From an uncultured Saccharospirillaceae bacterium (lineage in GTDB: Bacteria; Pseudomonadota; Gammaproteobacteria; Pseudomonadales; Oceanobacteraceae), in NCBI GenBank assembly GCA_947503895.1, contig CANNFT010000003.1, positions 434,001-498,000 of the forward strand: a stretch of 64,000 bases of DNA. The letters run 5' to 3'. Below the pieces are notes generated by a model. That model was given only the letters and a program-made list of their open reading frames with translations, searched no databases and had not been told where the DNA came from. Positions 10,051 to 18,938 of this stretch are shown piece by piece; positions within the stretch are counted from its first letter, which is position 1, and the number at the start of each line of letters is the position of its first letter. The translations under genes and the position numbers were made by a program.

Positions 10051-10084
10051 AAAAGGCCGAGCATCTATCGCTCGGCCATTTTGT
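10051..10084. terminator. Bidirectional intrinsic terminator
   Basis: GGCCGAGC (10055-10062) pairs with GCTCGGCC (10070-10077) around a seven-base loop. Five A bases precede it and a T-rich tract follows. It lies between two convergent genes (ends at 10024 and 10120), so it can serve both strands. Confidence 0.85.
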
Positions 10085-10119
10085 CTTCATTCCGATTTGA
10101 GAAGAGAGTGGCTTCTTCG

Positions 10120-10503
10120 TTAGCTGTAATCTGTGATTTGTTTGAGTTTTCCATCGCAAAAATTGAATTCGGTTTTGCCATCAATCGCCATTTGTTCACC
10201 GGCTTTCGGCCCGTTCGGTATATCTTTCGCTACGATCGCTTCATACTTCACGTTCACGATGGCATTGTCACCATTGAAGGTATAACTGGTGATATTTTGG
10301 CGGCGTGAAACAAAAAACGATTTAGATTGTTCCGCTATGGTTTTGAATTCATCTAGGCCAGATGCTTTTGCATTTAGCTGGCCGTTAGAGATATTTGTAA
10401 ATTGGACTTCAGGGTGTAGTAACTCCAGTAAAGTTGAAACATCGTAGCTATTGTAGGCTTGAATGTACTGTTTAATAAGACTTCTTTTTTCTTCTGACGT
10501 CAT
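10120..10503 (-). CDS. NTF2-like / SnoaL-like domain protein
   Basis: The 127-residue product has the SnoaL-type cone fold pattern: an N-terminal helix IKQYIQAYNSYDVSTLLELL, then HPEVQFTNISNG, GLDEFKTIAEQSKSFF, and beta strands ending in FNFCDGKLKQITDY. Such proteins are small cytoplasmic isomerase-, hydratase- or binding-type proteins with varied substrates. The combination YN-x-x-D and HPEV-x-F is characteristic of the NTF2-like superfamily. AGGAGATAAG upstream of the ATG (reverse strand, 10504-10516) is a strong ribosome binding site. Neighbours give no clue to substrate. Family fold is confident, role unknown. Confidence 0.85.
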   Translation of the reverse strand: MTSEEKRSLIKQYIQAYNSYDVSTLLELLHPEVQFTNISNGQLNAKASGLDEFKTIAEQSKSFFVSRRQNITSYTFNGDNAIVNVKYEAIVAKDIPNGPKAGEQMAIDGKTEFNFCDGKLKQITDYS

Positions 10504-11413
10504 TGTCTTATCTCCTTGTAGATAGTGGGTGCAAATGACAATGTAAAAACCAGAGCATAATCGTAAAATTGCGATGGCTAATAAGCTCTAGCATGGTGTT
10601 TTAGTTTGCAGGACTTAGGCCAATTAACCTTTAAAGTGATGTGTTGCAAATAGATCGCTAAACGAGACACGGACATCAGCTTGAAAAGTTGACCAATTTA
10701 GTGCTTAAACCCCATCTATCCTGCTCCCTTCCGTTTATTTATTCAACAAAATCAGTGTTCTAAATGACCTCCGACTAGGCAGGGTGTCCGAAGAGAGATC
10801 ATTAAGACCTTAAGTTCACTCGCATAAATAATAAAGAGGGTTCTGGGGTGTGCGCATCAGCGCGAAATTCATCATGACCGCTTTTTTAACTGCCGAACAA
10901 GAATGAACGACTCTGATACTCGCAACATGATGTCGGAGTGTGAAACCTGCATAGAGTTCCACTTACCAGTGCGACACACTGGAAAAGAAGATATGAGGTG
11001 CGCCAATGTTTTGAATAGATATATTCGGCCTGTATAAATTTCGTGCAAAACCTAAGCCCGGAGAGGCGAAAAATATCCCAAATGTCGGCGAAAAATACGC
11101 CTAAAGTGCGATTTAGTGGAGGTTGAAAGCTACAGTCCGTTACAGAATGATGATGGAAATTGAACACAGACGACGGATACCGGAACCATGACGCATAATG
11201 CCCGTGACAGGCATCACGTTAATATCAGTGCGTATTTCACGTATTAAATGCTTCCTAACCCCCAAGTTTTGACAGTGATCTCCGATTGCGACAAATAGAC
11301 GACAAATTGAGGCCTTGATCTCAGATTCACGCCGCCTACAACAAGGAAAATGGCGTTGAAAATAAGAACTGAAACAAATTGGTCTGATTGATGTTGAGTA
11401 TAAGGAGAATGAA
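10504..11413. other. Long non-coding stretch (910 bases)
   Basis: No gene is supported here. Minus-strand open frames of 93 and 75 codons (10886-11167, 11244-11471) lack family resemblance and ribosome binding sites. The right part must hold the promoter of the cytochrome/DUF1501 unit. A TTGACA-like hexamer near 11270 has no -10 box at 16-18 bases. The stretch may include a decayed gene or an unannotated RNA. Confidence 0.4.
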
Positions 11414-14275
11414 ATGATGCTACTGTCACGCTTGCAGTTAGCATCCTTTGTGAAGGGTAAAGCACTGCCACTGGTCGTTGCTTTAACGCTGACCGGTTGT
11501 GGTCCGGATTACAAAGGAGCTATTGAGGATACACAAGATAAGTCAGAGGTCGTTTCTGATACGAATGGCAACGATCAGCCAAATACAGATCAATCTCCTC
11601 AAGAGTGCGTCAGCGTTGTAAACCAAGCTCAACATAAAAAAGGCGAAAGCTTATACGTGGCACAATGTCTAGATTGCCATGGCGTTGAGAATAAGGGTGG
11701 AGCAGGGACATTTGGAGCATTTGATTTAGAGTCCTCCAATGCATTCCTCATCAAAGTAACCGCAGAGACCATGCCGCTAGCCGCGTCTGAAAAGTGTGAC
11801 ACAGATTGTGCGGAAGACATTATTTATTACCTAAAACCTGAGGTGGTATCGAGCACTCAGTGTTCGGACGACAACGAAACCCCTGTTAATGATGGTAATG
11901 ATACATCGAACGATGACTCTTCAAACGATGATTCTTCAAACGATGATTCTTCAAACGATGATTCTTCAAACGATGATTCTTCTAACGATGACTCTTCTAA
12001 CGATGATTCCTCTAACGATGATTCCTCTAACGATGACTCTTCAAACGATGACTCTTCTAACGATGACTCTTCAAACGATGACTCTTCAAACGATGACTCT
12101 TCTAACGATGACTCTTCTAACGATGACTCTTCTAACGATGACTCTTCAAACGATGACTCTTCTAACGATGACTCTTCTAACGATGACTCTTCAAACGACG
12201 ACACATCCAATACTGATATGCCGGATGTTGATCAATGCGACATGGTGACCGGTAAAGCCTATTGGGAACAAACCTGTGCATTCTGTCACGGTAAAACCAA
12301 CCAAGGCGGTGCAAGTAGATCCGTTGATATGCAGCGTTTGGTCAGCCAAAAAACAATGAAGTCAGCTGACGATGTTGCTGGATTGGCAAAATACATCAAT
12401 GATTATATGCCTGGTACACCATCACTATGCATGGGTGACGAGCCAGGTACCTGCGCCTACGATTCCGCTTTATATATTATGAAACTCGAAAGCGACGGCG
12501 ACAGTTGTGAGCAAGATAACGGCAGTCAAAGCCTACAAATTGAACAAAAGCCTATGAGCAGTGTATTGTACAAAGCGACCTTCTCATTGGCTGGCCGTTT
12601 TCCTACCGATGCAGAAGTACAGGCGGTCGAGAAAAATGGCATCTCTGCATTGGATAATAAACTCGACCAGTTGATGCAAGAAGAGCCTTTCTTTGTTCGA
12701 TTAAAAGAAATCTACAACGACATGCTGTTGTTAGGGCCTAGAAGCGCGGATATGGGTGGCTTCGATGAAAACTGGTATAAAACCTTGCAAGACAATGGTT
12801 CGGATACCGACGCCAGCCGATTTGCCCGTAACTTGGCGAGAGATGCATTTGACGATGAAGCGTTCCATTTAATTCGTTATATCGTTGAAAATAATCGCCC
12901 ATTTACGGAATTACTCACAGCGGACTACACAGCGGTCAATCCGTACTCTGCACATATCATGCGAGTTCATGACCAACTCTCTTTCCGCAATTGGTCAGAG
13001 ACGCCATTCCCTGAGGAATCAGCGCTTAGAGAAGATCCAAACCACATACAAAAGGTGAAGCTTCCTGATTATGCACATGCGGGTATTTTAACCACGCGTC
13101 TATTTTTAGATGAGTCTGGTACATCCGGTGTGAATAGAAACCGTCATCGTTCTTACTTAGTGTTTGAACACTTTCTGAACTTCAATCTCTTTTCGATTCC
13201 TGGCACTCGCCCAATGGCGGATAGCCCATCAAAATCTGAAACGATGGACAATCCAACGTGCAGCGGATGTCACAACATCATGGACCCGGTTGCCTCGGCG
13301 TTCCAGAATTACAATGACAAAGGACACTTCGCTAAACCTAGCCGTTGGTACTCTGAAAAGGGTGAAATGCAACCCACTGGATTTGCCGCGACCGGTGAAG
13401 TATTTGATCCTGAGTCTGGTGAAGATCCACTACAATGGGTTGCGCAACGTATAGCGAAGGACCCAGCGTTTGCCGAAGCTACGGTAAAACGTATTGCAGA
13501 GGGTTTAACCGGTCAAAAAATGCTGCGTGACGTTGAAGCCATTCTTGATGAAGACAAAGCGCTGTACGAACTGCAACAGTCGTTGCTGGGCGTATGGAAA
13601 ACGGCCTTTATTAATAGCAACTACAACCTGAAATCACTCATCAAAACGATTATTAAAAGCCCATACTACTCGCCTGAATCGGTCAGTGGGGTCAGTAACA
13701 AGGTGGCAGATAAAATTGGTGCTGTAAGAATGCTGACACCAGAAATGGTGACGCGCAAATACGAAGCAGCCATGGGTGAAGGTGTAATTGAAGGCGTACT
13801 TGAAAATAATATCTTGTACGGTGGGATTGACTACGAGTCTGTGACCACTCGATTGTTGGAGCCCAATGGATTCATTACTGCAATGCAAGAAACTTACGCA
13901 AATAAAGTGGCTTGTGACTTGGTTAAAAATGATTTTGATCGCGACAATAACGATCGACTTTATTTTGCAAACCTAAGCCTTGATGACTCTCCAAGCGACA
14001 GCGGAAATGAAGCTAAAGTTCGTCAAGCCATTCAAAAGCTCATTTGGTTACTTTGGGGTGAAAAAGTAGGCGAAAATGATGCTCAGGTGACGCAAGCCTA
14101 TAATTTGATTAAAGATGTTCACGCTGCCGGCATGGCGGATAACGCTAAATCAAACAACATAGATTGCACCACGGATAACGGTCGCATCAGACGTGATGAT
14201 TCAGATTACGTGGAAAGATCATGGAATTTATTAGCAAGTTTCTTGCTATCTGACTTTAAATTCCTGTACGAATAA
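11414..14275 (+). CDS. Tri-haem c-type cytochrome lipoprotein, DUF1588-like, with NDDSS-repeat linker
   Basis: The 953-residue protein begins with a lipoprotein signal (hydrophobic VVALTLTGC, lipidated Cys29). Two cytochrome c domains follow: CLDCH at 85-89 and CAFCH at 288-292. They are separated by a 100-residue spacer (about 166-265) made of NDDSS repeats. The long C-terminal part has a third CSGCH motif at 616-620 in the setting HAGILTTRLFLDESG to NPTCSGCHNIMDP, which resembles the DUF1588/DUF1592 haem region of planctomycete-type secreted cytochromes. It should sit in the outer periplasm or at the surface as an electron-transfer protein. AAGGAG lies seven bases before the ATG. The DUF1501 gene begins 13 bases downstream, so they form an operon. 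The electron partner and substrate are unknown. Confidence 0.88.
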   Translation: MMLLSRLQLASFVKGKALPLVVALTLTGCGPDYKGAIEDTQDKSEVVSDTNGNDQPNTDQSPQECVSVVNQAQHKKGESLYVAQCLDCHGVENKGGAGTFGAFDLESSNAFLIKVTAETMPLAASEKCDTDCAEDIIYYLKPEVVSSTQCSDDNETPVNDGNDTSNDDSSNDDSSNDDSSNDDSSNDDSSNDDSSNDDSSNDDSSNDDSSNDDSSNDDSSNDDSSNDDSSNDDSSNDDSSNDDSSNDDSSNDDSSNDDSSNDDTSNTDMPDVDQCDMVTGKAYWEQTCAFCHGKTNQGGASRSVDMQRLVSQKTMKSADDVAGLAKYINDYMPGTPSLCMGDEPGTCAYDSALYIMKLESDGDSCEQDNGSQSLQIEQKPMSSVLYKATFSLAGRFPTDAEVQAVEKNGISALDNKLDQLMQEEPFFVRLKEIYNDMLLLGPRSADMGGFDENWYKTLQDNGSDTDASRFARNLARDAFDDEAFHLIRYIVENNRPFTELLTADYTAVNPYSAHIMRVHDQLSFRNWSETPFPEESALREDPNHIQKVKLPDYAHAGILTTRLFLDESGTSGVNRNRHRSYLVFEHFLNFNLFSIPGTRPMADSPSKSETMDNPTCSGCHNIMDPVASAFQNYNDKGHFAKPSRWYSEKGEMQPTGFAATGEVFDPESGEDPLQWVAQRIAKDPAFAEATVKRIAEGLTGQKMLRDVEAILDEDKALYELQQSLLGVWKTAFINSNYNLKSLIKTIIKSPYYSPESVSGVSNKVADKIGAVRMLTPEMVTRKYEAAMGEGVIEGVLENNILYGGIDYESVTTRLLEPNGFITAMQETYANKVACDLVKNDFDRDNNDRLYFANLSLDDSPSDSGNEAKVRQAIQKLIWLLWGEKVGENDAQVTQAYNLIKDVHAAGMADNAKSNNIDCTTDNGRIRRDDSDYVERSWNLLASFLLSDFKFLYE
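11909..12208 (+). repeat. 20 tandem 15-base units encoding NDDSS
   Basis: Nineteen units encode NDDSS and a twentieth encodes NDDTS. Units differ only at synonymous sites (GAT/GAC, TCT/TCC, TCA/TCT), so selection or gene conversion keeps the peptide constant. The tract forms an acidic, flexible spacer between two haem domains. Because the unit is a multiple of three and lacks stops in several frames, long spurious open frames appear on both strands. Copy number is likely to vary between strains. Confidence 0.97.
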
Positions 14276-14288
14276 TAAGGAGCTCATC

Positions 14289-15539
14289 ATGAAACGTAGA
14301 GACTTTATACAGTTGTTGTCTGCTAGCAGTATGATGTGTGCTGCTCCTATTGGCTTGAGTCGTGCGCAAGCGGCAGAGCGACCGGATCACTTCTTCGTCA
14401 CCGTTTATGCAAACGGTGGATGGGACACAACCAGTTTTTGTGACCCTAAAGGCAATGCCAATCGAAGCGATGGAAATGGTCCTGTTAATACTTATAAAAC
14501 GTCCGATATTGGAAGCGTTGGTAACTTTAAATACGCACCCAGTTTGGTGGGTTTTGAAGAGGATGGGCTTGGGCCTAAAAACAAAGCTTTCTTTGAAAAG
14601 CATTACCGAAACATGACGGTCATTAACGGTTTTGAATCTTTGTCTTCGGGGCACAGCATCAAAGCTGCAGGCAGCGGTAACATGAACGGCTTACCGTCAT
14701 TAAGTGCACTTTATGCGGCTAGCCATTTCGCTGAATCTGGCACCAGCTACGTGAGCTTTGGCGGCAACAGCGACACGCGCAATCTTGTTCCTGTATCAAA
14801 GATTGGTCGGAGTACTAAAGTCAGCGACTTTATTAACCCGAATACCGTGCAATCTGAAAGTGCCTATAATGTATTTAGTCAGTACCGTCAAGAACGACAG
14901 GCTCAACTTCTTAAAGAGGAAGCGACGGCTGTTCGAAAAGGTGCGATGGGGCGTCTGTTCAATGTTGCCAATAGTGAAACCAGCTTGGGAGCCCTTGAAA
15001 GCTTATTGCCATCAGCGGGCATTCAAAACGGTATTAACGGGCAAGCAGAATTTGCAGCCGCTGCATTTGCAGCCGGCATGACAGCCTCGGTTGACCTACA
15101 AGTAGAAGGCTTTGATACTCATTCAAACAACGATAAGTATCAAACTTCTAATCTAGGTAAAATGTTGGACGGTGTGGCGACTTTGTACGCTGAAGCCGAA
15201 CGACATGGCATTGCGGATCGCATGACGGTATACATGTGTTCTGAATGGATCAGAACCCCGTTTTATAATGACGAAAAAGACGGTAAAGACGATTACGGAT
15301 TAGGTTCGGCTATTCTCATTAGCCCTAAAAACCGAAATGGTAATGGGCTCATTCAGTTGACTGACCCTGAAGTAAACTTATTGAAAGCTAATAAGAATAC
15401 CCTCGAAGCCAGTGATGATGGTATTGAGTTAAGTCAGCATCACGTGCATCGTTCACTGCGTCGATTACTCAATATTAACGAACAATTGACCACTCAATTT
15501 GCGTTGGATGTTGAAGACGACGTGGAGTTCTTCTTGTAG
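14289..15539 (+). CDS. Tat-exported DUF1501 family protein
   Basis: The 416-residue protein begins MKRRDFIQLLSASS and reaches the cleavage region SRAQAAERP, a clear twin-arginine signal, so it is exported folded. The mature part has FFVTVYANGGWDTTSFCDP near residue 36, the SVDLQVEGFDTHSNND segment near 260 and a C-terminal SQHHVHRSLRRLLNI. This is the DUF1501 pattern, a fold related to sulfatases and alkaline phosphatases. DUF1501 genes are regularly paired with secreted cytochromes of the DUF1549/1588/1592/1800 kind, as here. AAGGAG precedes the ATG, and the gene is coupled to the cytochrome by a 13-base gap. Biochemical role in the family is not established; redox or hydrolytic partner of the cytochrome is inference. 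Confidence 0.88.
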   Translation: MKRRDFIQLLSASSMMCAAPIGLSRAQAAERPDHFFVTVYANGGWDTTSFCDPKGNANRSDGNGPVNTYKTSDIGSVGNFKYAPSLVGFEEDGLGPKNKAFFEKHYRNMTVINGFESLSSGHSIKAAGSGNMNGLPSLSALYAASHFAESGTSYVSFGGNSDTRNLVPVSKIGRSTKVSDFINPNTVQSESAYNVFSQYRQERQAQLLKEEATAVRKGAMGRLFNVANSETSLGALESLLPSAGIQNGINGQAEFAAAAFAAGMTASVDLQVEGFDTHSNNDKYQTSNLGKMLDGVATLYAEAERHGIADRMTVYMCSEWIRTPFYNDEKDGKDDYGLGSAILISPKNRNGNGLIQLTDPEVNLLKANKNTLEASDDGIELSQHHVHRSLRRLLNINEQLTTQFALDVEDDVEFFL

Positions 15540-15580
15540 CACTAGTGTTTTATTTTTGTTAAAAAATAAAACCAATCAAT

Positions 15581-15609
15581 AAAAAAGGCTTGTTAAACAA
15601 GCCTTTTTT
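15581..15609 (+). terminator. Intrinsic terminator of the cytochrome-DUF1501 operon
   Basis: GGCTTGT (15587-15593) pairs with ACAAGCC (15597-15603) around a three-base loop. The flanking A6 and T6 runs extend the stem and give the T-tract. It lies 40 bases after the DUF1501 stop and before the convergent doxX-like gene. Confidence 0.9.
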
Positions 15610-15730
15610 ATTTTCTTTATCCTCACTTTTTCTCTAAGTTGCTACATCAGTATCGCGGTGTTTTTGATATCTGATCGATGTCGGTATCCGTAGCTCTAAG
15701 TAATTGGTATCAACGTATTAAAATGAATGT

Positions 15731-16153
15731 TTATGCCGTTTTTGGCGTATGCATGTGTTTTCGATTATCCAAACTCATGGGCCCTGCGCCTCTTGAAGCC
15801 AATATTAAAAATGCACCAGCAAGTGCAATGTTCTTCATGAGCATCACCTGATCCGTCATGGTGGCCAAGTCGTTGCCTTCGTAAACATTGCCGTGAAATA
15901 ACATGGCCGTCATGAAGCAAAAAATAGCTAACAGTGTGGCCGCAATGCGCGTGAAAAACCCTAGAATAATGGCGACACCACATAATAGCTCGATGCCAAT
16001 GGCAGGGAATAGCATAAAGCCCGGCAAGCCGTTTAACTCGACGTAGTTCATTTGAGCGGAAATATCACCAAATTTAGATGCACCCGCCATAATAAATATG
16101 GAAGCCAGCAACACTCGCCCAACCACCTCTAGAATATCGAGATATTTATTCAT
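15731..16153 (-). CDS. DoxX family membrane protein
   Basis: The 140-residue protein has four predicted membrane segments. It carries the DoxX pattern: GRVLLASIFIMAGASKFGD near 12, a central PAIGIELLCGVAIILGFFTR and a third helix LLAIFCFMTAMLFHG. It ends MLMKNIALAGAFLILASRGAG, the most conserved DoxX segment. DoxX-like proteins sit in the inner membrane and are linked to quinone- or thiosulfate-dependent redox balance in a few organisms, but most have no defined role. The preceding cytochrome unit is convergent and unrelated by transcription. Family assignment is secure, function open. Confidence 0.88.
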   Translation of the reverse strand: MNKYLDILEVVGRVLLASIFIMAGASKFGDISAQMNYVELNGLPGFMLFPAIGIELLCGVAIILGFFTRIAATLLAIFCFMTAMLFHGNVYEGNDLATMTDQVMLMKNIALAGAFLILASRGAGPMSLDNRKHMHTPKTA

Positions 16154-16589
16154 GTTGTATTCCTCGCCTTTCGGTCAGATCATAGGGTTTGGCTAGCAGT
16201 TCTTTGAAATGCGCTATCTATCGTCGCGTCATCATTTTTCAGTTACCGCTAGGCTTTGTATTAAAAGCAACACACGATGAGTCATCGATCGGTGTTCTAT
16301 CTCTATTTCCATATTTGTGCATGGGCAAAGGCTTTGTTTTTGTGGCTTGGTAAATGGCCACACAGACATTAGTACGAGAAAACTGATGGTGGATCAATCA
16401 ATTTATTGGTTCTATCCATGAAAAATACGCATTACGTGATTAAGTATCAGTTGAAAATAACCAAATAGAATAAAGAAGCGCTCTATAAACCCAATCGCTA
16501 CGCTTGTTCTAGGATAACCTCGAGAGCTGACTTTAGGCTGTTATGCGAGTAGAGAGGGCGATCGTATGTATCTGTGGCAGAGGCAGTCG
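16154..16589. other. Intergenic region, nothing recognised
   Basis: This 436-base stretch separates two minus-strand genes. It must contain the doxX-like promoter next to 16154 and the 3' end of the GGDEF-EAL transcript at the other side. I see no hairpin with a T-run and no open frame worth calling. Confidence 0.4.
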
Positions 16590-18890
16590 CTAATGACCAT
16601 GATGGGCTGACGTGTCTTGGATCATATCAGTTAGGACCGAATGATGATTAGGCTTACTAAAGTAGTAGCCCTGAATAATATCGCAGTGGAGGTCTTGCAA
16701 AAAATGCCATTGCCCCTCAGTTTCTACGCCTTCTGCAATGGTCTTTAAATTGAGATGTTTAGCCAAGTCTATGATGGCGCGAACAATATTTCGATCATCT
16801 TCATCCGTTTCTATCAGCCTTATAAAAGCTTGATCAATTTTTAATGAGTCAATCGGAAATTTTTTCAAATAGCTTAATGAAGAATACCCAGTGCCAAAAT
16901 CATCAATGGCTAAAGAGAATCCTAGGTCTTTTAATTTATGCATCATCGAGATGCTTTTATCAGCATTCTCCATGATTAAACTTTCAGTGATTTCCAGCTC
17001 GACTAATTGCGGATTTACTTTTGTCTCTTCAATGATCTCCTTAAGGCGAGGGAGAAAGTGTCGATATTGAAATTGTCGTGCAGACAAGTTAATTGCAATC
17101 TTTATGGGCATGTTTTCTGTTTCGTAATATCGTGTTTGTCTGCATGCTTCTTCTAACACCCAATCGCCGATCTTTATAATCAAACCTGTTTGTTCAGCCA
17201 CTGGAATAAATTGAGCAGGCGAAATCATTTTGTCATCCAGTTGCCAGCGGATTAAACTTTCTGCGCCTAATACTTTGCACGTTTGAGTGTCCACTTTTGC
17301 CTGATAATGCAACATGAATTCTTTTTTCTCTAATGCCGTTCTTAATTTAGCTTCGATTGGTAGCCAAGATTGCTCATCCTGGTGCAACGAGTGATCATAA
17401 ATCTCACAGTGGTCGCCAATACGCTTTGCGCGATTTAGGGCCGAGTGAGCATTTCGGATGAGCGTATCAGCGTCTGCTCCGTCATTCGGAAAATGGCAAA
17501 TACCAAAGCTTAGTGTTAAATAATAACGGTGTTCGCCTACACATAGCGGTTCGTCCAATAAAGCCCGTAGTTTATTACAGTATTCGTTCGCATCTTCAGA
17601 ATTGAAATCGTACCCAACGATGCAAAATTGGCTCCTGTCAACATGAAACAGTCGCGCCTTTTGGGGAAGGTTTTGTACGAAGTGATGAATCAATTCGCCC
17701 ATATTTTTGAGAATGCTATCACCAATATCGTATCCGTGGCTGGAGGTTATGAGCTTGAACCGATCAATCGACGCGTATATGAGGGAAAACGGTTGAGTTT
17801 GTGTAATATTTAAATCTAACGTCAACTCAAATTTTCGTCGATTTGCCAAATTAGTGACCGAATCGTGGAAAGCCTGAAATTCTAATTGATTTTGCGCTTT
17901 ATGCTTTTCAGTGATGTCTTCAATATACAGATGAAGACTTTCAAGGTCCCGAAATAGAGAGACATTGTAGTGCAACGTATGATTGGCAATGGTTAAAATA
18001 AAGTCGACTTGCGTTAACTGTTCTTTTTTCCAAACGTGCAATTTTTTTAAAAAATCAGACGGTAATAATTGATAGTATTCGCCTTCTTTGAGGCCAATTT
18101 CGGCTAACAATTTATCACCTGCAGGATTGCAAAACTTAATTTTTCCCTGCCAAGTTAAATTAATAACGGTATTGGGGTTTCTTTCAGGGAACAACGCCAG
18201 TTCTTTTCGGTGTGCGGATTCTCTCAGGTTGAGGTTTGTGTAATACCCAACAAAGGCTGCAATGCCAATCACTAATATGCTAAAGCCAATCACCAAATTG
18301 ACCATGCGTTCTATCTGTTGCTTAGTTTTATTGGCGGCATCGTTTGCATGATGCTCAATTTTTTGTGCGAGTTCCGATAGAATGCTTTCAGCCAATTGTC
18401 CTTCAGCGGTCAGTTGCTGAAGTTGTTCTCGAGCGAGGTCCCAATTTATTCGGTTGCCGCCTAAGTTTGCATCGAGCGCGTTCCGAATATTCATGATCCG
18501 GTCGTAATATATGGGCAGGTCCATTATTTGACCTTCGAACGCTTGGCTGACGATGGCGAGGTTGTCATGAATTTGCTGACTGGCCCGCAGTATATTTGGC
18601 CACAATACGGCTTTGTCTGTGGTGGCGTAATATTCGTACAGAAGTCGTTCGTGCTCAGTGAGCGCGGCACGCAGAGCTTTTATTTGGTTCAGTCTTGGAA
18701 TTTGAACATTGACGAAGTCGTCAGTGACCTCAGATACGCGCTCTCCGGATGAGGAAATGACCCAGCTAAGCGTTATACCGATCCCCAAAATCAATATAAA
18801 GCTCATCCAGATGCGATTGGAAACGGTTATCAATTGATGGCCCCTAATCTTTCGCTTGGTCGCTGGCTGATGGAAACGCATTCCATCCAA
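16590..18890 (-). CDS. Membrane GGDEF-EAL protein, probable c-di-GMP phosphodiesterase
   Basis: The 766-residue protein has a membrane segment near 27-47, a four-helix periplasmic sensor and a second segment near 198-217. These are followed by a PAS-like region (about 230-335), GGDEF (about 340-505) and EAL (about 515-760). The cyclase signature is lost: residues 418-422 read DRSQF where GGDEF is expected, so no synthesis is predicted. The EAL domain keeps the catalytic set: Glu544 (in ESL), Asn601, Glu634 in ELEIT, Asp663-Asp664 in AIDDFGTGYSS, Lys684 and Glu720 in AEGVE. It should therefore hydrolyse cyclic di-GMP at the inner membrane, possibly with GTP modulation by the degenerate domain. 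The ATG at 18890 lies in a short gap from the dioxygenase gene, which is also on the minus strand upstream. Confidence 0.92.
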   Translation of the reverse strand: MDGMRFHQPATKRKIRGHQLITVSNRIWMSFILILGIGITLSWVISSSGERVSEVTDDFVNVQIPRLNQIKALRAALTEHERLLYEYYATTDKAVLWPNILRASQQIHDNLAIVSQAFEGQIMDLPIYYDRIMNIRNALDANLGGNRINWDLAREQLQQLTAEGQLAESILSELAQKIEHHANDAANKTKQQIERMVNLVIGFSILVIGIAAFVGYYTNLNLRESAHRKELALFPERNPNTVINLTWQGKIKFCNPAGDKLLAEIGLKEGEYYQLLPSDFLKKLHVWKKEQLTQVDFILTIANHTLHYNVSLFRDLESLHLYIEDITEKHKAQNQLEFQAFHDSVTNLANRRKFELTLDLNITQTQPFSLIYASIDRFKLITSSHGYDIGDSILKNMGELIHHFVQNLPQKARLFHVDRSQFCIVGYDFNSEDANEYCNKLRALLDEPLCVGEHRYYLTLSFGICHFPNDGADADTLIRNAHSALNRAKRIGDHCEIYDHSLHQDEQSWLPIEAKLRTALEKKEFMLHYQAKVDTQTCKVLGAESLIRWQLDDKMISPAQFIPVAEQTGLIIKIGDWVLEEACRQTRYYETENMPIKIAINLSARQFQYRHFLPRLKEIIEETKVNPQLVELEITESLIMENADKSISMMHKLKDLGFSLAIDDFGTGYSSLSYLKKFPIDSLKIDQAFIRLIETDEDDRNIVRAIIDLAKHLNLKTIAEGVETEGQWHFLQDLHCDIIQGYYFSKPNHHSVLTDMIQDTSAHHGH

Positions 18891-18938
18891 TTAGGATAGC
18901 TGAATTATGGCTTGCGACTGCTCAGGAGGCCTCGGTAC

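Noticed and set aside
11909..12208. Tandem repeats as a CRISPR array
   Set aside because: Units are 15 bases without unique spacers, in frame with a gene, and differ only synonymously.
11857..12248. Long open frames on the opposite strand and a second plus-strand frame in the NDDSS tract (117 and 119 codons)
   Set aside because: They arise from the 15-base repeat, which has no stops in several frames. They have no starts with ribosome binding sites and no family features.
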